64,000 bases of DNA from Arthrobacter beigongshangensis (GTDB lineage Bacteria; Bacillota; Bacilli; Bacillales_A; Planococcaceae): the NCBI RefSeq assembly GCF_016820585.1, contig NZ_JADHDX010000002.1, positions 178,435-242,434 on the forward strand, read 5' to 3'. Made by a program: the position numbers and the translations under genes. Position 1 is the stretch's first letter, and every line of letters starts with the position of its first letter. The notes beneath the pieces are model-generated. The model made no database searches. It was given only the letters and a program-made list of their open reading frames with translations, and was not told the DNA's origin. This document shows positions 36,966-45,844 of this stretch, piece after piece.

Positions 36966-37721
36966 ATGGACGTCGTATTTTTATTATTATTTTTTATCTA
37001 CGGTATCGTTTTCGGTTCTTTCTTCAATGTCGTTGGCTTACGAGTGCCGAAAAAAGAATCTCTCGTGTCACCACCTTCTCGTTGTACAACCTGTAATCGA
37101 AAACTTAGGGTTCTTGATCTTGTACCGGTCTTTTCTTACCTCTTTTTGCAGGGAAAATGTCGTGGCTGCGGCTCGAAAATTAGTCCAATCTATCCGTTTA
37201 TGGAGTTTGTGACAGGGCTATTATTTGCATTGTCTTTCTACACGCTAGGCTTCAGTGGTGAACTGGTCATTGCACTGCTGTTCATGTCGTTGCTTGTCAT
37301 CATTACTGTATCAGATATCGCTTATATGCTTATTCCTAACAAAGTGCTACTGCCCTTCGGGGTCATGTTGTTTGTGGTCCGGCTGTTCTTTCCTTTAGAA
37401 CCGTGGTGGGATAGCTTACTAGGAGCGCTAATAGGCTTTGGCATCCTGTATCTCATTGCAGTCGTGTCGAAGGGTGGCATGGGTGGCGGTGATATTAAGC
37501 TGTTTTTTGTTATAGGGCTTGTCCTTGGGACAGTTCATACATTGTTGACGCTATTTCTTGCGTCAGTTATTGGGACAATTGCAGGTGTGATTATATTGAA
37601 ACGAGCAGGGAAGGGAAGAAAGACGCCTATTCCGTTTGGTCCATCTATTGCACTGGCAGCAGTCATAGCTTATTTTGGGGGTGCTGATTTTGTCACATGG
37701 TATAGCAATCTATTCTATTAA
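36966..37721 (+). CDS. pilD: prepilin peptidase and N-methyltransferase (PilD/ComC)
   Basis: Aspartyl protease of the membrane that removes prepilin leaders and methylates the new N-terminus. 251 residues with about seven membrane helices. The cytoplasmic loop has two CxxC pairs (CTTCNRK and CRGCGSK, residues about 39-66) associated with methyltransferase activity. The catalytic aspartates are in SDIAYMLIPN (near 118) and GGGDIKLF (near 175). Located between folC and maf, where B. subtilis has comC. Should process PilA and the minor pilins here and possibly ComG pilins encoded elsewhere. Confidence 0.95.
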   Translation: MDVVFLLLFFIYGIVFGSFFNVVGLRVPKKESLVSPPSRCTTCNRKLRVLDLVPVFSYLFLQGKCRGCGSKISPIYPFMEFVTGLLFALSFYTLGFSGELVIALLFMSLLVIITVSDIAYMLIPNKVLLPFGVMLFVVRLFFPLEPWWDSLLGALIGFGILYLIAVVSKGGMGGGDIKLFFVIGLVLGTVHTLLTLFLASVIGTIAGVIILKRAGKGRKTPIPFGPSIALAAVIAYFGGADFVTWYSNLFY

Positions 37722-37734
37722 GTCGATAAATTTT

Positions 37735-37770
37735 TAGAACAAGGCGACATAGGTCTTGTTCTTTTTCATG
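37735..37770 (+). terminator. intrinsic terminator after the prepilin peptidase gene
   Basis: AGAACAAG pairs with CTTGTTCT around a loop of about ten bases, followed by TTTTTC. Confidence 0.8.
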
Positions 37771-37798
37771 TTCAGTCTGCTACGCTAAATAGTAAATA

Positions 37799-37913
37799 AA
37801 AGCATAAGCGCCTTGGTCAATGGCGACAGGCATAAGTCGAATTGGGGAAGTGATGTTTTTTGCCTCGTAGACAATTTGGCTTATGACCTCGAGCCCCTAA
37901 GCGCTGAAGCTGG
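37799..37913 (+). repeat. palindromic intergenic repeat before the SpoIIB-like gene
   Basis: The outer AGCGCC...AAGCGCT pairing encloses CATAAGTCGAATTG pairing with CAATTTGGCTTATG. Similar GCATAAGCGCC...CTTATGACCTCGAG elements are, in my recollection, frequent in Planococcaceae and Bacillaceae genomes. It ends 19 bases before the next start codon, so it falls in that gene's leader if transcription starts upstream. Confidence 0.7.
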
Positions 37914-37932
37914 ATAAACGGGGTGGTCTGGA

Positions 37933-38583
37933 ATGAAATTCGGAAAACGTTATTCGAAGGCGGCTTTTTTTAAGGCGATGTTGCACGGTGTTGCCATCGG
38001 AGTAGCCGCGGTCGTTGTCGTTGGTTTAGCTCTTTTCGTGGTAAAGGGGAAGGAGGAGCCGAGTGCCAATAGTGAGGAGGTACCAACGGTTGGTCCGCCA
38101 CCAGTTGAAGCGCAGGCAGAGAGTGCAACGGATAAAGTCTTGCCATTGTTTGCGAAGCAACACGGGGCATTTTCTACGGCAGAAGCGGCGACACTATTTA
38201 TTGCAGAAGATCCTTCATTGGCAAAAGCAGCCGTCATTCATGCGGGGGATAATTACTTCGTTTGGTCGGCAGTTGGATTGACAACGGATGAGATTGAAAC
38301 GAGTGAGTACGAAGGGACCTATCGCAAAGCTTTCTCAGCAAATACATCGTCTTGTGGAGCAGTTGGGGCAGGGAAATTGAACGATGTACTAGCAGCGACA
38401 GAAATAGATCAAATTAAAAATTTGGCGGAAAAACAAGATGGGGTGAATACTTTGGAAAATGAGACTGAGTTTAATAAGAATATGACCGTCATGACGGCGT
38501 TTACGAAGGATATGAGGGTAGTCCGATTACAGCTTTTAGCGCACTATTCATCGACGAATAGTTGCGTTAAATTCGCATTTTGA
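37933..38583 (+). CDS. single-pass membrane protein at the spoIIB position
   Basis: 216 residues: a basic N-terminus, one membrane helix (about 19-41, VAIGVAAVVVVGLALFVV), a Pro/Glu/Ala-rich linker and an extracytoplasmic domain (about 60-216). In B. subtilis the gene between comC and maf is spoIIB, a membrane-anchored SPOR-domain protein of septal peptidoglycan during engulfment. The domain beginning FSTAEAATLFIAEDPSLAKAAV has an SPOR-like alternation but the match is weak. Two cysteines (near residues 137 and 212) might form a disulfide. Spore role inferred from topology and synteny. Confidence 0.5.
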   Translation: MKFGKRYSKAAFFKAMLHGVAIGVAAVVVVGLALFVVKGKEEPSANSEEVPTVGPPPVEAQAESATDKVLPLFAKQHGAFSTAEAATLFIAEDPSLAKAAVIHAGDNYFVWSAVGLTTDEIETSEYEGTYRKAFSANTSSCGAVGAGKLNDVLAATEIDQIKNLAEKQDGVNTLENETEFNKNMTVMTAFTKDMRVVRLQLLAHYSSTNSCVKFAF

Positions 38584-38674
38584 GGATTGAAAACAGGTCA
38601 AATTTAATATTTGTTTTTCCGGTACAATTCCCACACTTCTTATTATCCAGTATGATTGGGAAAAGGGGGAATGA

Positions 38675-39292
38675 ATGATGAAATTCACAAATGCTCGACC
38701 TATTATTTTAGCTTCTGCATCGCCGCGACGTAAGGAGATTTTAAGTCTACTGGGATTACCATTTACAGTACAACCGAGTCATGTTTCAGAGGATATTGAG
38801 ATGACCACCGATGATTTTGCAGGTTATGCAAGGGAGTTGGCTTCCAAAAAGACCATGGCAATTGCCGAGGATTATGGCGATCATATCGTCATTGGAGCAG
38901 ACACGATTGTTGTTCACGAAGGAAAGCATTACCCGAAGCCGGAAAGTAAGGAACAAGCCAAACTTTTTTTACGGGAGCTTTCTGGAAAAACACATGCGGT
39001 GATTACAGGTGTTGGTATTTTCGTTGGCGGGACTCTACGCGTTTTTTCAGTCGAAACAGCTGTTACTTTTCGCGAGTTAGATGATATTTTACTAGATGCT
39101 TATGTAGAGTCTGGTGATCCGATGGACAAGGCGGGAGGCTATGGTATACAAACAGCCGGCGCTTTGCTCGTTGAAAAAATTGAAGGGGATTATTTTAATG
39201 TGATGGGCTTACCGATTGCTCGGTTGACAGAGCATTTACGTAGACTTGCTTTAATTAATTTAAAGGAAGGTGACCCATTCATTGACTATTGA
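38675..39292 (+). CDS. maf: Maf family nucleotide pyrophosphatase
   Basis: Hydrolyses non-canonical or modified nucleoside triphosphates such as dTTP/UTP analogues; Maf overexpression blocks septation in B. subtilis. 205 residues. Signature LASASPRRKEIL at the N-terminus, GADTIVVHEGKHYPKP (near 70) and the GDPMDKAGGYGIQ segment (near 147) are typical. Two adjacent ATG codons (38675 and 38678) follow AAAAGGGGG. Its 3' end overlaps the radC start. Confidence 0.95.
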   Translation: MMKFTNARPIILASASPRRKEILSLLGLPFTVQPSHVSEDIEMTTDDFAGYARELASKKTMAIAEDYGDHIVIGADTIVVHEGKHYPKPESKEQAKLFLRELSGKTHAVITGVGIFVGGTLRVFSVETAVTFRELDDILLDAYVESGDPMDKAGGYGIQTAGALLVEKIEGDYFNVMGLPIARLTEHLRRLALINLKEGDPFIDY

Positions 39293-39983
39293 TCTTCAGC
39301 CTAAAATGATGATTCGTGATGTACATATTGCGGACAGACCACGAGAGAGACTTATCAGCCAAGGGGCAAGTAGCTTGTCCAATCAGGAACTCATTGCAAT
39401 ATTGTTGCGTACAGGTACAAAGGATGAATCAGTGCTGGTACTTGCAAATCGTATCCTTTCTTCGTTCGACAAAATCCAAGACTTAAAAGATGCTACGATT
39501 GAAGAAATGATGGCTGTTAAAGGTGTCGGTAAAGCTAAAGCGGTTCAGCTGCTTGCGGCTGCTGAAATTGGTAAACGATTGTATCGCAAGCATTCCGATG
39601 GACGTTATACAATCCGTTCTCCGGAAGATGCGGCCGCTTACTTAATGACTGACATGTCGTCTTTGAGCCAAGAGCATTTTGTCGTTCTTTTTCTTAATGT
39701 CAAAAATGAAGTACTTCATAAGCAGACGATTTTCATCGGCAGTTTAAATTCAAGTATCGTACATCCAAGGGAGATTTTTCGTGAAGCAGTTAAACGTTCA
39801 GCGGCCTCAATAGTTGTGGCTCATAATCATCCGAGTGGCAACCCTGCGCCGTCTCCAGAGGATATTGAAGTGACGAAAAGGTTAATGGAAGCGGGGGCAA
39901 TTATGGGTATCGAAACGCTTGATCATATTATTATTGGTGATCACCAATTCGTCAGTCTGAAGCAGAAGGGCTATATGGATTAG
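39282..39983 (+). CDS. radC: RadC/YsxA family JAB-domain protein
   Basis: About 233 residues. The N-terminal helix-hairpin-helix region contains KGVGKAKAVQL (near 75). The C-terminal JAB1/MPN metallopeptidase-like domain has the metal motif HNHPSGNPAPSPED near 180. Despite the name, a DNA-repair role is not proved; function is uncertain. Likely start is TTG 39282, eleven bases after AAGGAAGG; GTG 39270 overlaps that site. Located between maf and mreB as in B. subtilis. Confidence 0.9.
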   Translation: MTIDLQPKMMIRDVHIADRPRERLISQGASSLSNQELIAILLRTGTKDESVLVLANRILSSFDKIQDLKDATIEEMMAVKGVGKAKAVQLLAAAEIGKRLYRKHSDGRYTIRSPEDAAAYLMTDMSSLSQEHFVVLFLNVKNEVLHKQTIFIGSLNSSIVHPREIFREAVKRSAASIVVAHNHPSGNPAPSPEDIEVTKRLMEAGAIMGIETLDHIIIGDHQFVSLKQKGYMD

Positions 39984-40147
39984 GTTTTTTGAGGGGGTAT
40001 TTTTAAGCAGTCAGAAAGAAGTGGAAATAGTATTAAAGCTTTCCTATTGCGTTTGACACTGTAAATTTGTTCTCCAATCCGTTATACTAGGTTGTATGAT
40101 TTCATGAAGGCCGTAATTGAGCGGTTATGGAGAAAGGAAGAACAGTC

Positions 40148-41164
40148 TTGTTTGGATTTGGAGCAAAGGATGTCGGGATTGACCTCGGCACAGCAAATAC
40201 ATTAGTTTTTATTAAAGGGAAGGGGATTGTCCTTCGGGAGCCCTCGGTAGTAGCAAAAAATATTCATTCGGGTGAAATTGTAGCAGTTGGTAGTGCTGCA
40301 AAAAATATGATTGGTCGTACGCCAGGTTCTATCGTGGCAACTCGTCCGATGAAAGATGGCGTAATTGCTGATTTTGAAATTACAACAGCAATGATTGAGC
40401 ATTATATGAAGGAAGCAATGAGAACGGCGGGTAGTTCATTTAAAAAGCCGAATGTGATGATTTGTGTTCCTTATGGCATTACATCCGTTGAACAGCGTGC
40501 GGTGACAGATGCTGCGCGTCAAGCTGGTGCCAAGGATGCATTTACGATTGAAGAACCATTTGCAGCAGCAATTGGTGCGAATCTTCCAGTCTGGGAACCT
40601 ACGGGAAGTATGGTCGTCGATATAGGTGGAGGAACGACAGAAGTTGCGGTTATTTCACTTGGGGGCATCGTTACGAGCGAGTCGATTCGTGTCGGTGGTG
40701 ACACGATGGATAACGCGATCATTAGTTTTATTCGAAAGACCTATAATTTGACAATCGGTGAACGGACGGCTGAAGCCATCAAAATCGAGATCGGTTCTGC
40801 AAAAGTGACGGACGACCATAATAAGATGGAAATTCGTGGGCGTGACCTGTTAACAGGCTTACCGAAAACGATTGAAATTTCTTCAGATGAAATTGCGGGT
40901 GCATTACGCGAATCAATTACACAAATTATTGATGGTGTGAAGAAAACGCTTGAAACGACACCACCTGAACTGTCTTCAGATGTGATGGAACGTGGAATCG
41001 TGTTGACAGGCGGGGGCGCATTGCTTCAAAATCTTGACAAAATCATTTCTGATGAAACGAATATGCCAGTCTTTATCGCGGAAGAACCACTCGATTGTGT
41101 AGCTATCGGGACGGGTAAGGCACTTGATAATTTTGATTTAATCAAAAAAATGCAAACTAGATAA
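40148..41164 (+). CDS. mreB: rod-shape-determining protein MreB
   Basis: Actin-like ATPase that forms membrane-bound filaments and directs the elongasome. 338 residues with phosphate-1 [10 protein letters not shown] near residue 11, phosphate-2 [16 protein letters not shown] near 162, and the adenosine motif [14 protein letters not shown] near 287. TTG 40148 is chosen because AAAGGAAG stands eight bases upstream and the product then begins [14 protein letters not shown] as in B. subtilis. An in-frame ATG 21 bases earlier has a poor site. Confidence 0.97.
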   Translation: MFGFGAKDVGIDLGTANTLVFIKGKGIVLREPSVVAKNIHSGEIVAVGSAAKNMIGRTPGSIVATRPMKDGVIADFEITTAMIEHYMKEAMRTAGSSFKKPNVMICVPYGITSVEQRAVTDAARQAGAKDAFTIEEPFAAAIGANLPVWEPTGSMVVDIGGGTTEVAVISLGGIVTSESIRVGGDTMDNAIISFIRKTYNLTIGERTAEAIKIEIGSAKVTDDHNKMEIRGRDLLTGLPKTIEISSDEIAGALRESITQIIDGVKKTLETTPPELSSDVMERGIVLTGGGALLQNLDKIISDETNMPVFIAEEPLDCVAIGTGKALDNFDLIKKMQTR

Positions 41165-41183
41165 ATGAGGGAGGATACAGGCA

Positions 41184-42071
41184 ATGCCGCGATTTTTTTC
41201 AAATAAACGATTGATATTACTGCTCGTTGGCGTAATTGTCCTCGTAGCATTAATATCATTCTCCCTCAAAGACCGGCAGAACGCCTCACTCCCAGAACAA
41301 ATTGTGAAAGACGTCGTCGGCTTCGGACAATCATTATTCTCGAAGCCGGCGCATTATATGACAGGTGTCATTGGGAATATTGATGGGATTTTAAATACAT
41401 ATGAAGAAAATAAGCGTTTGAAAATGAGGCTAAGTGAATACGCCTCCAACCAAGCGAAGCTGACAGATATGCAGGCGGAAAATGAGCGGTTACTAGGTAT
41501 TATCGGGAAGGAAGATGATTTACGTGCTTACAACCCGATTCATGCAACTGTCATTTCTCGTAATCCTGATCAGTGGGAAGAAAAAATTATTATCGACAAA
41601 GGTAAAGAGCATGGCATTGAGAAGAATATGGCGGTCATTACGGCCAACGGCTTAATTGGAAAAGTTGTGCTTGTTAATACATTTACGTCAACGATTGAAT
41701 TATTATCGACTGAAAATCATAATTTCCGTGTCGCTTCGGTTATTCCTGGAAAAGAACCTGCATTTGGGCTGATTGAAGGGTATGATCGTCAGCGAAGCGA
41801 GCTTATTATGAAACGGATCGATTCGAGTTTTACGATTGAAGTTGGTCAGCAGGTCGTGTCATCTGGTCTTGGTGGGATTTTTCCGAAAGGGCTTCTTATT
41901 GGAGAAGTGACAGAAATTTCGACGGATGATTACGGATTGACGAAGCTAGTCTATATCCGCCCAGCAGCAGATTTTAAAATGCTTGATCATGTAATGATAG
42001 CGAAGAGGGTATCCGTTATCGATGAGTTTGGGACAGATAGTGATGGTACTGAGGGGGAGGAAGGATCATGA
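41184..42071 (+). CDS. mreC: rod-shape-determining protein MreC
   Basis: 295 residues: one N-terminal membrane helix (about 10-27), a coiled coil (about 70-105, with EENKRLKMRLSEY and QAENERLLGII), and a beta-rich extracytoplasmic domain with the family segment ISRNPDQWEEKIIIDKG. It links MreB to wall synthases. The stop overlaps the mreD start by four bases. Confidence 0.96.
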   Translation: MPRFFSNKRLILLLVGVIVLVALISFSLKDRQNASLPEQIVKDVVGFGQSLFSKPAHYMTGVIGNIDGILNTYEENKRLKMRLSEYASNQAKLTDMQAENERLLGIIGKEDDLRAYNPIHATVISRNPDQWEEKIIIDKGKEHGIEKNMAVITANGLIGKVVLVNTFTSTIELLSTENHNFRVASVIPGKEPAFGLIEGYDRQRSELIMKRIDSSFTIEVGQQVVSSGLGGIFPKGLLIGEVTEISTDDYGLTKLVYIRPAADFKMLDHVMIAKRVSVIDEFGTDSDGTEGEEGS

Positions 42072-42592
42072 TCCGATTCGTCATCCCTCTCATTGCCGTT
42101 TTATTATTTTTCTTAGAGCCCGTCTTTAGCCTTTTTTCACCTATAGAAATCAATGGAATGCGCTATACGCTTGTTCCGCGCTTTGTTATCGTGTACCTTA
42201 TCTTTATAGCCGTCTATTATAATCGGCGATATGCTATCATATATGGAATTGTGCTTGGACTCTTGTATGATATGTTCCACATTGATATTATTGGACTATA
42301 TGCATTTCTTTTTCCGTTAGTTTGTTTTATCGCTACGCTAATTATTCACCAGATTCATCGACATATTTTGACGGTGATGTTTTTAGCGTTATTTCTAATA
42401 GCTGTTCTTGAGCTATTGTCCTACTTTTTTGCGAGTCTTGTTTCATTGACAACAATCGGATTTGACGAATTCGTCACCGACAGGCTTATCCCAACAATGA
42501 TTGCCAATTCGTTTTTTGTCGGCATGTTCGGTTTGTTATTTAAGAATTTTATAGATAAAAAAGGATTGCAACGCCAAGGCGCAATTGATTAG
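42068..42592 (+). CDS. mreD: rod-shape-determining protein MreD
   Basis: 174 residues with five or six membrane helices; its FALL-type small membrane protein topology and position after mreC identify it. It works with MreC and RodA in the elongasome. Translation is coupled to mreC by an ATGA overlap. Confidence 0.92.
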   Translation: MIRFVIPLIAVLLFFLEPVFSLFSPIEINGMRYTLVPRFVIVYLIFIAVYYNRRYAIIYGIVLGLLYDMFHIDIIGLYAFLFPLVCFIATLIIHQIHRHILTVMFLALFLIAVLELLSYFFASLVSLTTIGFDEFVTDRLIPTMIANSFFVGMFGLLFKNFIDKKGLQRQGAID

Positions 42593-42613
42593 AGAGAACG
42601 CGGGGTGACGCAA

Positions 42614-43285
42614 ATGACGAAACAGCAATATGTAACAATCAAAGGGACGAAGGATGGTCTAATCCTGCGCCTTGACGATAAATGCGCCTATTCGGATATG
42701 ATTGCGGAGCTTTCTAGGAAAGTAGAGGAAAATAGCCTGGAGGGACTGGCAGAAGTTCAGGTCCATACAGGTAACCGCTATTGTAATGAAGATGAACTAA
42801 AGGAAATTATGGGTACGATTCATAAATCTCCTCATTTACGTGTTTCAAAGATTCAAAGTGATGTCATTACAATGGAAGAATGCAATCGGAAAGTACTGGA
42901 GAAACAATCTGAAACGTATATCGGTATCGTCCGATCTGGGCAGGTTGTGAAGGCGGATGGGGATCTCGTGGTGATTGGAGATGTCAATCCAAATGGTCGT
43001 GTCGTTGCAGCGGGTAGTATATTTATCCTCGGTCGACTTAAAGGAATTGCGCATGCGGGCGCCAATGGTAACGAAGAATCAGTCATTGCCGCCTCGTGGC
43101 TAGAAGCAACTCATCTTATCATCGCCGACAAAACGGAAACGATGACAGATGAATTGACAGTCTTGTCGGAGCGTCCAGAAATGGAATGCGCTTATTTGCA
43201 TCCAAATGGCTCCATAGCCATTAATCGTCTTCAGGAGCTTAGAGTACTTCGACCAGGTCTATCGTCATTCAAAGGAGGAAGCTAA
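42614..43285 (+). CDS. minC: septum site-determining protein MinC
   Basis: Inhibits FtsZ assembly away from midcell. 223 residues: an N-terminal FtsZ-binding domain and a C-terminal beta-helix with GDVNPNGRVVAAGSIFILGRLKGIAHAG (glycines at about 136-162), the MinD-binding and dimer region. ATG 42614 lies five bases after GGGGTGA. Next to minD. Confidence 0.95.
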   Translation: MTKQQYVTIKGTKDGLILRLDDKCAYSDMIAELSRKVEENSLEGLAEVQVHTGNRYCNEDELKEIMGTIHKSPHLRVSKIQSDVITMEECNRKVLEKQSETYIGIVRSGQVVKADGDLVVIGDVNPNGRVVAAGSIFILGRLKGIAHAGANGNEESVIAASWLEATHLIIADKTETMTDELTVLSERPEMECAYLHPNGSIAINRLQELRVLRPGLSSFKGGS

Positions 43286-43286
43286 T

Positions 43287-44084
43287 GTGGGAGAAGCAAT
43301 TGTAATAACATCTGGTAAGGGTGGGGTCGGAAAAACAACGACATCCGCAAATCTAGGAACTGCATTGGCCCTTCAAGGCAAGAAAGTCTGTCTCATAGAT
43401 ACCGATATTGGTCTTCGGAATCTGGATGTCATTCTCGGACTTGAGAATCGAATTATCTACGATCTTGTAGATGTGGTCGAAGGACGCTGTAAGGTGCAGC
43501 AAGCTCTTGTAAAGGATAAACGTTTTGAAGATGGCCTGTTTTTATTGCCAGCTGCGCAGACGACTGATAAACATGCAGTGAATCCAGAGCAAATGAAATT
43601 GCTGGTGACGGAGCTAAAGCGAGATTATGATTATATTTTGATAGATTGTCCTGCAGGTATTGAACAGGGCTATAAAAATGCTGTCGCAGGAGCGGACCGT
43701 GCGATTGTCGTGACAACTCCGGAAATTTCAGCTGTCCGTGACGCTGATCGCATCATTGGCTTGTTAGAGCAGGAAGATATCGAACCGCCTAAACTCATTA
43801 TTAATCGCATTAAACGGCAATTGATTTCGTCCGGTGAGGCACTCGATGTCAATGATATTACGTCCCATTTATCGATTGATTTGCTGGGTATTGTGCTGGA
43901 TGATGAAAATGTCATCTCTTCTTCGAATAAAGGAGAGCCAATTGTGATGAACCCGTCCAATCCGGCAGCCATTGGTTATCGCAACATTGCACGCCGTATC
44001 CTTGGCGAATCTGTCCCGCTTATGTCGCTCGACACTGGTAAGCCCGGATTTCTCGATAAAATCAAATTGATATTTGCAAAATAA
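43287..44084 (+). CDS. minD: septum site-determining ATPase MinD
   Basis: Membrane-associated ParA/MinD ATPase that activates MinC. 265 residues with the deviant Walker A GKGGVGKTTTSANLG at residue 10, the Walker B area YILIDCPAG near 115, and a C-terminal amphipathic helix GFLDKIKLIFAK for membrane binding. GTG 43287 starts two bases after minC, behind AGGAGG. Confidence 0.98.
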   Translation: MGEAIVITSGKGGVGKTTTSANLGTALALQGKKVCLIDTDIGLRNLDVILGLENRIIYDLVDVVEGRCKVQQALVKDKRFEDGLFLLPAAQTTDKHAVNPEQMKLLVTELKRDYDYILIDCPAGIEQGYKNAVAGADRAIVVTTPEISAVRDADRIIGLLEQEDIEPPKLIINRIKRQLISSGEALDVNDITSHLSIDLLGIVLDDENVISSSNKGEPIVMNPSNPAAIGYRNIARRILGESVPLMSLDTGKPGFLDKIKLIFAK

Positions 44085-44089
44085 TCTTC

Positions 44090-44135
44090 CCCCTCGATGT
44101 GTTTATTGCATCGGGGGGTTAGTCTTGTTTTGGGA
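44090..44135 (+). terminator. intrinsic terminator of the mre-min operon
   Basis: CCCCCTCGATG pairs with CATCGGGGGG around an eight-base loop, with a T-rich tail interrupted by AG and C. Confidence 0.8.
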
Positions 44136-44221
44136 GTTGTGATAGGCTCAGGCATTCCTATGTAAACAAGCATTTATTCACCCAACAAGTCATATACTGA
44201 AAAAAACGGGTGGTGTGACCG

Positions 44222-44788
44222 ATGAGGTGGAGGACAAAGTGGTTGGTGGCAATTGTGTTAACGCTTGGGGTGATTGGAGTGGCGAAGCTAGAGGAGGCGG
44301 AGGTGATCCGGCGACCTGTTACGCAATACATTACATCGGGGCAGGATTTTTTGGTCGTGAAAAAATGGGTGGCCTCGATCATGAAGGAAACAGAGGCCGA
44401 TAAAATTGCGGTGACTGCAGGTGCAGAATCGGATGACCCTTTTTCGTTGTATGAATCAATGCAACCTTATAAAAATGGCGTGCTCGTCTCATATACAAAT
44501 CCATTATCAATTACCGCACAAGGACGAGGACTTGTTGTTTTTACGGGCTTCACTCGTGAATCGGGCAAGACGATCACGGTACTCTACGACAATGGAGATG
44601 AAGTGACCTATGGTTTTGTGGGTACGATTCCGATACTACCCTATACTGCGGTAAAAAAAGGGGACACGCTGGCGCTAATGGAAGAAGGAGCGATTTATCT
44701 ACTTGTGAAGCGTGATGGTGTGGCGTTGGATGTATCTTTACTGCCAACTTATCTCTCGGGGGATACTCCAGTGGATGTAAATGAATGA
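44222..44788 (+). CDS. spoIVFA: SpoIVFA-like regulator of the SpoIVFB protease
   Basis: 188 residues, shorter than the 264 of B. subtilis. One membrane helix near the N-terminus (about 6-21) and a C-terminal LytM/M23-like domain (about 95-170, with GRGLVVFTGFTRESGKTITVLYDNGDEVTYGF), which lacks zinc-ligand histidines and is therefore a pseudopeptidase. In B. subtilis SpoIVFA holds SpoIVFB inactive in the outer forespore membrane until SpoIVB cleaves it. The start ATG overlaps a GGTGG-rich region; the spoIVFB start overlaps its stop by four bases. Confidence 0.85.
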   Translation: MRWRTKWLVAIVLTLGVIGVAKLEEAEVIRRPVTQYITSGQDFLVVKKWVASIMKETEADKIAVTAGAESDDPFSLYESMQPYKNGVLVSYTNPLSITAQGRGLVVFTGFTRESGKTITVLYDNGDEVTYGFVGTIPILPYTAVKKGDTLALMEEGAIYLLVKRDGVALDVSLLPTYLSGDTPVDVNE

Positions 44789-45396
44789 AGTTTAGGCTTC
44801 ATCCCGTACTTATACCTTTATTTTTATTTCTGATCATGACGGGAGATATATCTGTCTATGCAATTCTTTTCTTATCGCTGCTCATTCATGAGGCAGGTCA
44901 CCTAATTGCGGCATATGCAACAGGGATGCGCGTTCGATCATGTATCATTATGCCGTATGGCGGCGAATTAGTAATTAGCAATCGTCAATTAGAGCCTAGA
45001 AGAAATCGGTTGATTGTTGCACTTGGCGGGCCGTTAGCAACGGTTTTGTTACTAGGATTTGCGTTGTGGATCCCATTTCCTGGAGATGACCAAGTCGTTC
45101 GGATTCAACTGGTATTGCTGGCTCTGAATTTGCTACCCATTTTGCCGCTAGATGGTGGACAAGCAATTTGTGCGTTGCTCGAAACAGATGGCTCTGAGTA
45201 TCGGACACGAGCACTTTTTCTAATCCATTCTATACTGTTTATATGTGTTATAATCCTTCTTTTAATTTGTGGTTTTCCAAAAACGCTACCTTATATGCTG
45301 CTTGCATTATTTCTGCTAATCCAAAATATTTCTACCTTTCGTTTCAGGAAGTATGAAAAAGCATATATGGAAATAAAATTAAAGCGGTTGACGTAA
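44785..45396 (+). CDS. spoIVFB: SpoIVFB intramembrane pro-sigma-K protease
   Basis: Site-2 metalloprotease that cleaves pro-sigma-K in the mother cell. 203 residues with about six membrane segments. The zinc motif HEAGH lies near residue 34 and the third ligand in NLLPILPLDGG near 115. An M50B family length and topology. Coupled with spoIVFA by a four-base overlap. Its 3' end overlaps the rplU promoter. Confidence 0.95.
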   Translation: MKFRLHPVLIPLFLFLIMTGDISVYAILFLSLLIHEAGHLIAAYATGMRVRSCIIMPYGGELVISNRQLEPRRNRLIVALGGPLATVLLLGFALWIPFPGDDQVVRIQLVLLALNLLPILPLDGGQAICALLETDGSEYRTRALFLIHSILFICVIILLLICGFPKTLPYMLLALFLLIQNISTFRFRKYEKAYMEIKLKRLT

Positions 45397-45416
45397 TATT
45401 TTTTTTATGGTAATAT
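45388..45416 (+). promoter_or_regulatory. sigma-A promoter of rplU operon
   Basis: TTGACG (45388-45393) and TAATAT (45411-45416) with a 17-base spacer. The -35 lies inside the last codons of spoIVFB. Transcription should start near 45423. Confidence 0.8.
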
Positions 45417-45422
45417 TCAAAT

Positions 45423-45529
45423 GTTATTGTTTGTAGCACCCGTGCTACTGCAACCGCGCTAATAAGGTACAAGTATCCATTATGGATCACCTTGGAAGGC
45501 GAGTCTGAGTTTATAGAGGAGGTGCAAGT
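45423..45529 (+). ncRNA. L21 leader of rplU
   Basis: The leader between promoter and rplU contains a TAGCAC/GTGCTA hairpin (45436-45449) and a second structure GGATCACCTTGG region (about 45465-45500). It matches the position of the known Bacillota L21 leader, thought to be an autoregulatory site for L21. Assignment is by position and shape; I could not align it. Confidence 0.65.
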
Positions 45530-45838
45530 ATGTACGCAATCATTGAAACTGGTGGTAAACAAATCAAAGTTGAACAAGGCCAGGAAATCTACATCGAAAA
45601 AGTAGCTGGTGAAGCTGACGAAGTCGTCACTTTCGACAAAGTTCTATTCGTAGGTGGAGAAAACGTGAAAGTCGGCGCTCCATTCGTGGAAGGTGCTACT
45701 GTAACGGGTAAAGTTGTTAAACAAGGTCGTGCTAAAAAGATCACTGTTTACAAATACAAGCCGAAAAAGAACTATCACAGAAAACAAGGTCATCGTCAGC
45801 CATACACGAAAATCGTCATTGACGGTATTAACGCGTAA
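45530..45838 (+). CDS. rplU: 50S ribosomal protein L21
   Basis: 102 residues beginning [17 protein letters not shown], ending with the signature [20 protein letters not shown]. Binds 23S rRNA with L20. AGGAGGTG precedes ATG 45530. First gene of the rplU-ysxB-rpmA operon. Confidence 0.98.
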   Translation: MYAIIETGGKQIKVEQGQEIYIEKVAGEADEVVTFDKVLFVGGENVKVGAPFVEGATVTGKVVKQGRAKKITVYKYKPKKNYHRKQGHRQPYTKIVIDGINA

Positions 45839-45844
45839 GCCGGC

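Noticed and set aside
36839..37096. 85-codon frame between pilO and the prepilin peptidase gene
   Set aside because: Mostly overlaps the prepilin peptidase gene in another frame; the non-overlapping part has no domain and probably reflects AT-rich leader DNA.
40053..40088. TTGACA (40053) and TATACT (40083) as the mreB promoter
   Set aside because: Spacing is 24 bases, too long for sigma-A; TATACT may be used with another -35, so no promoter is called.
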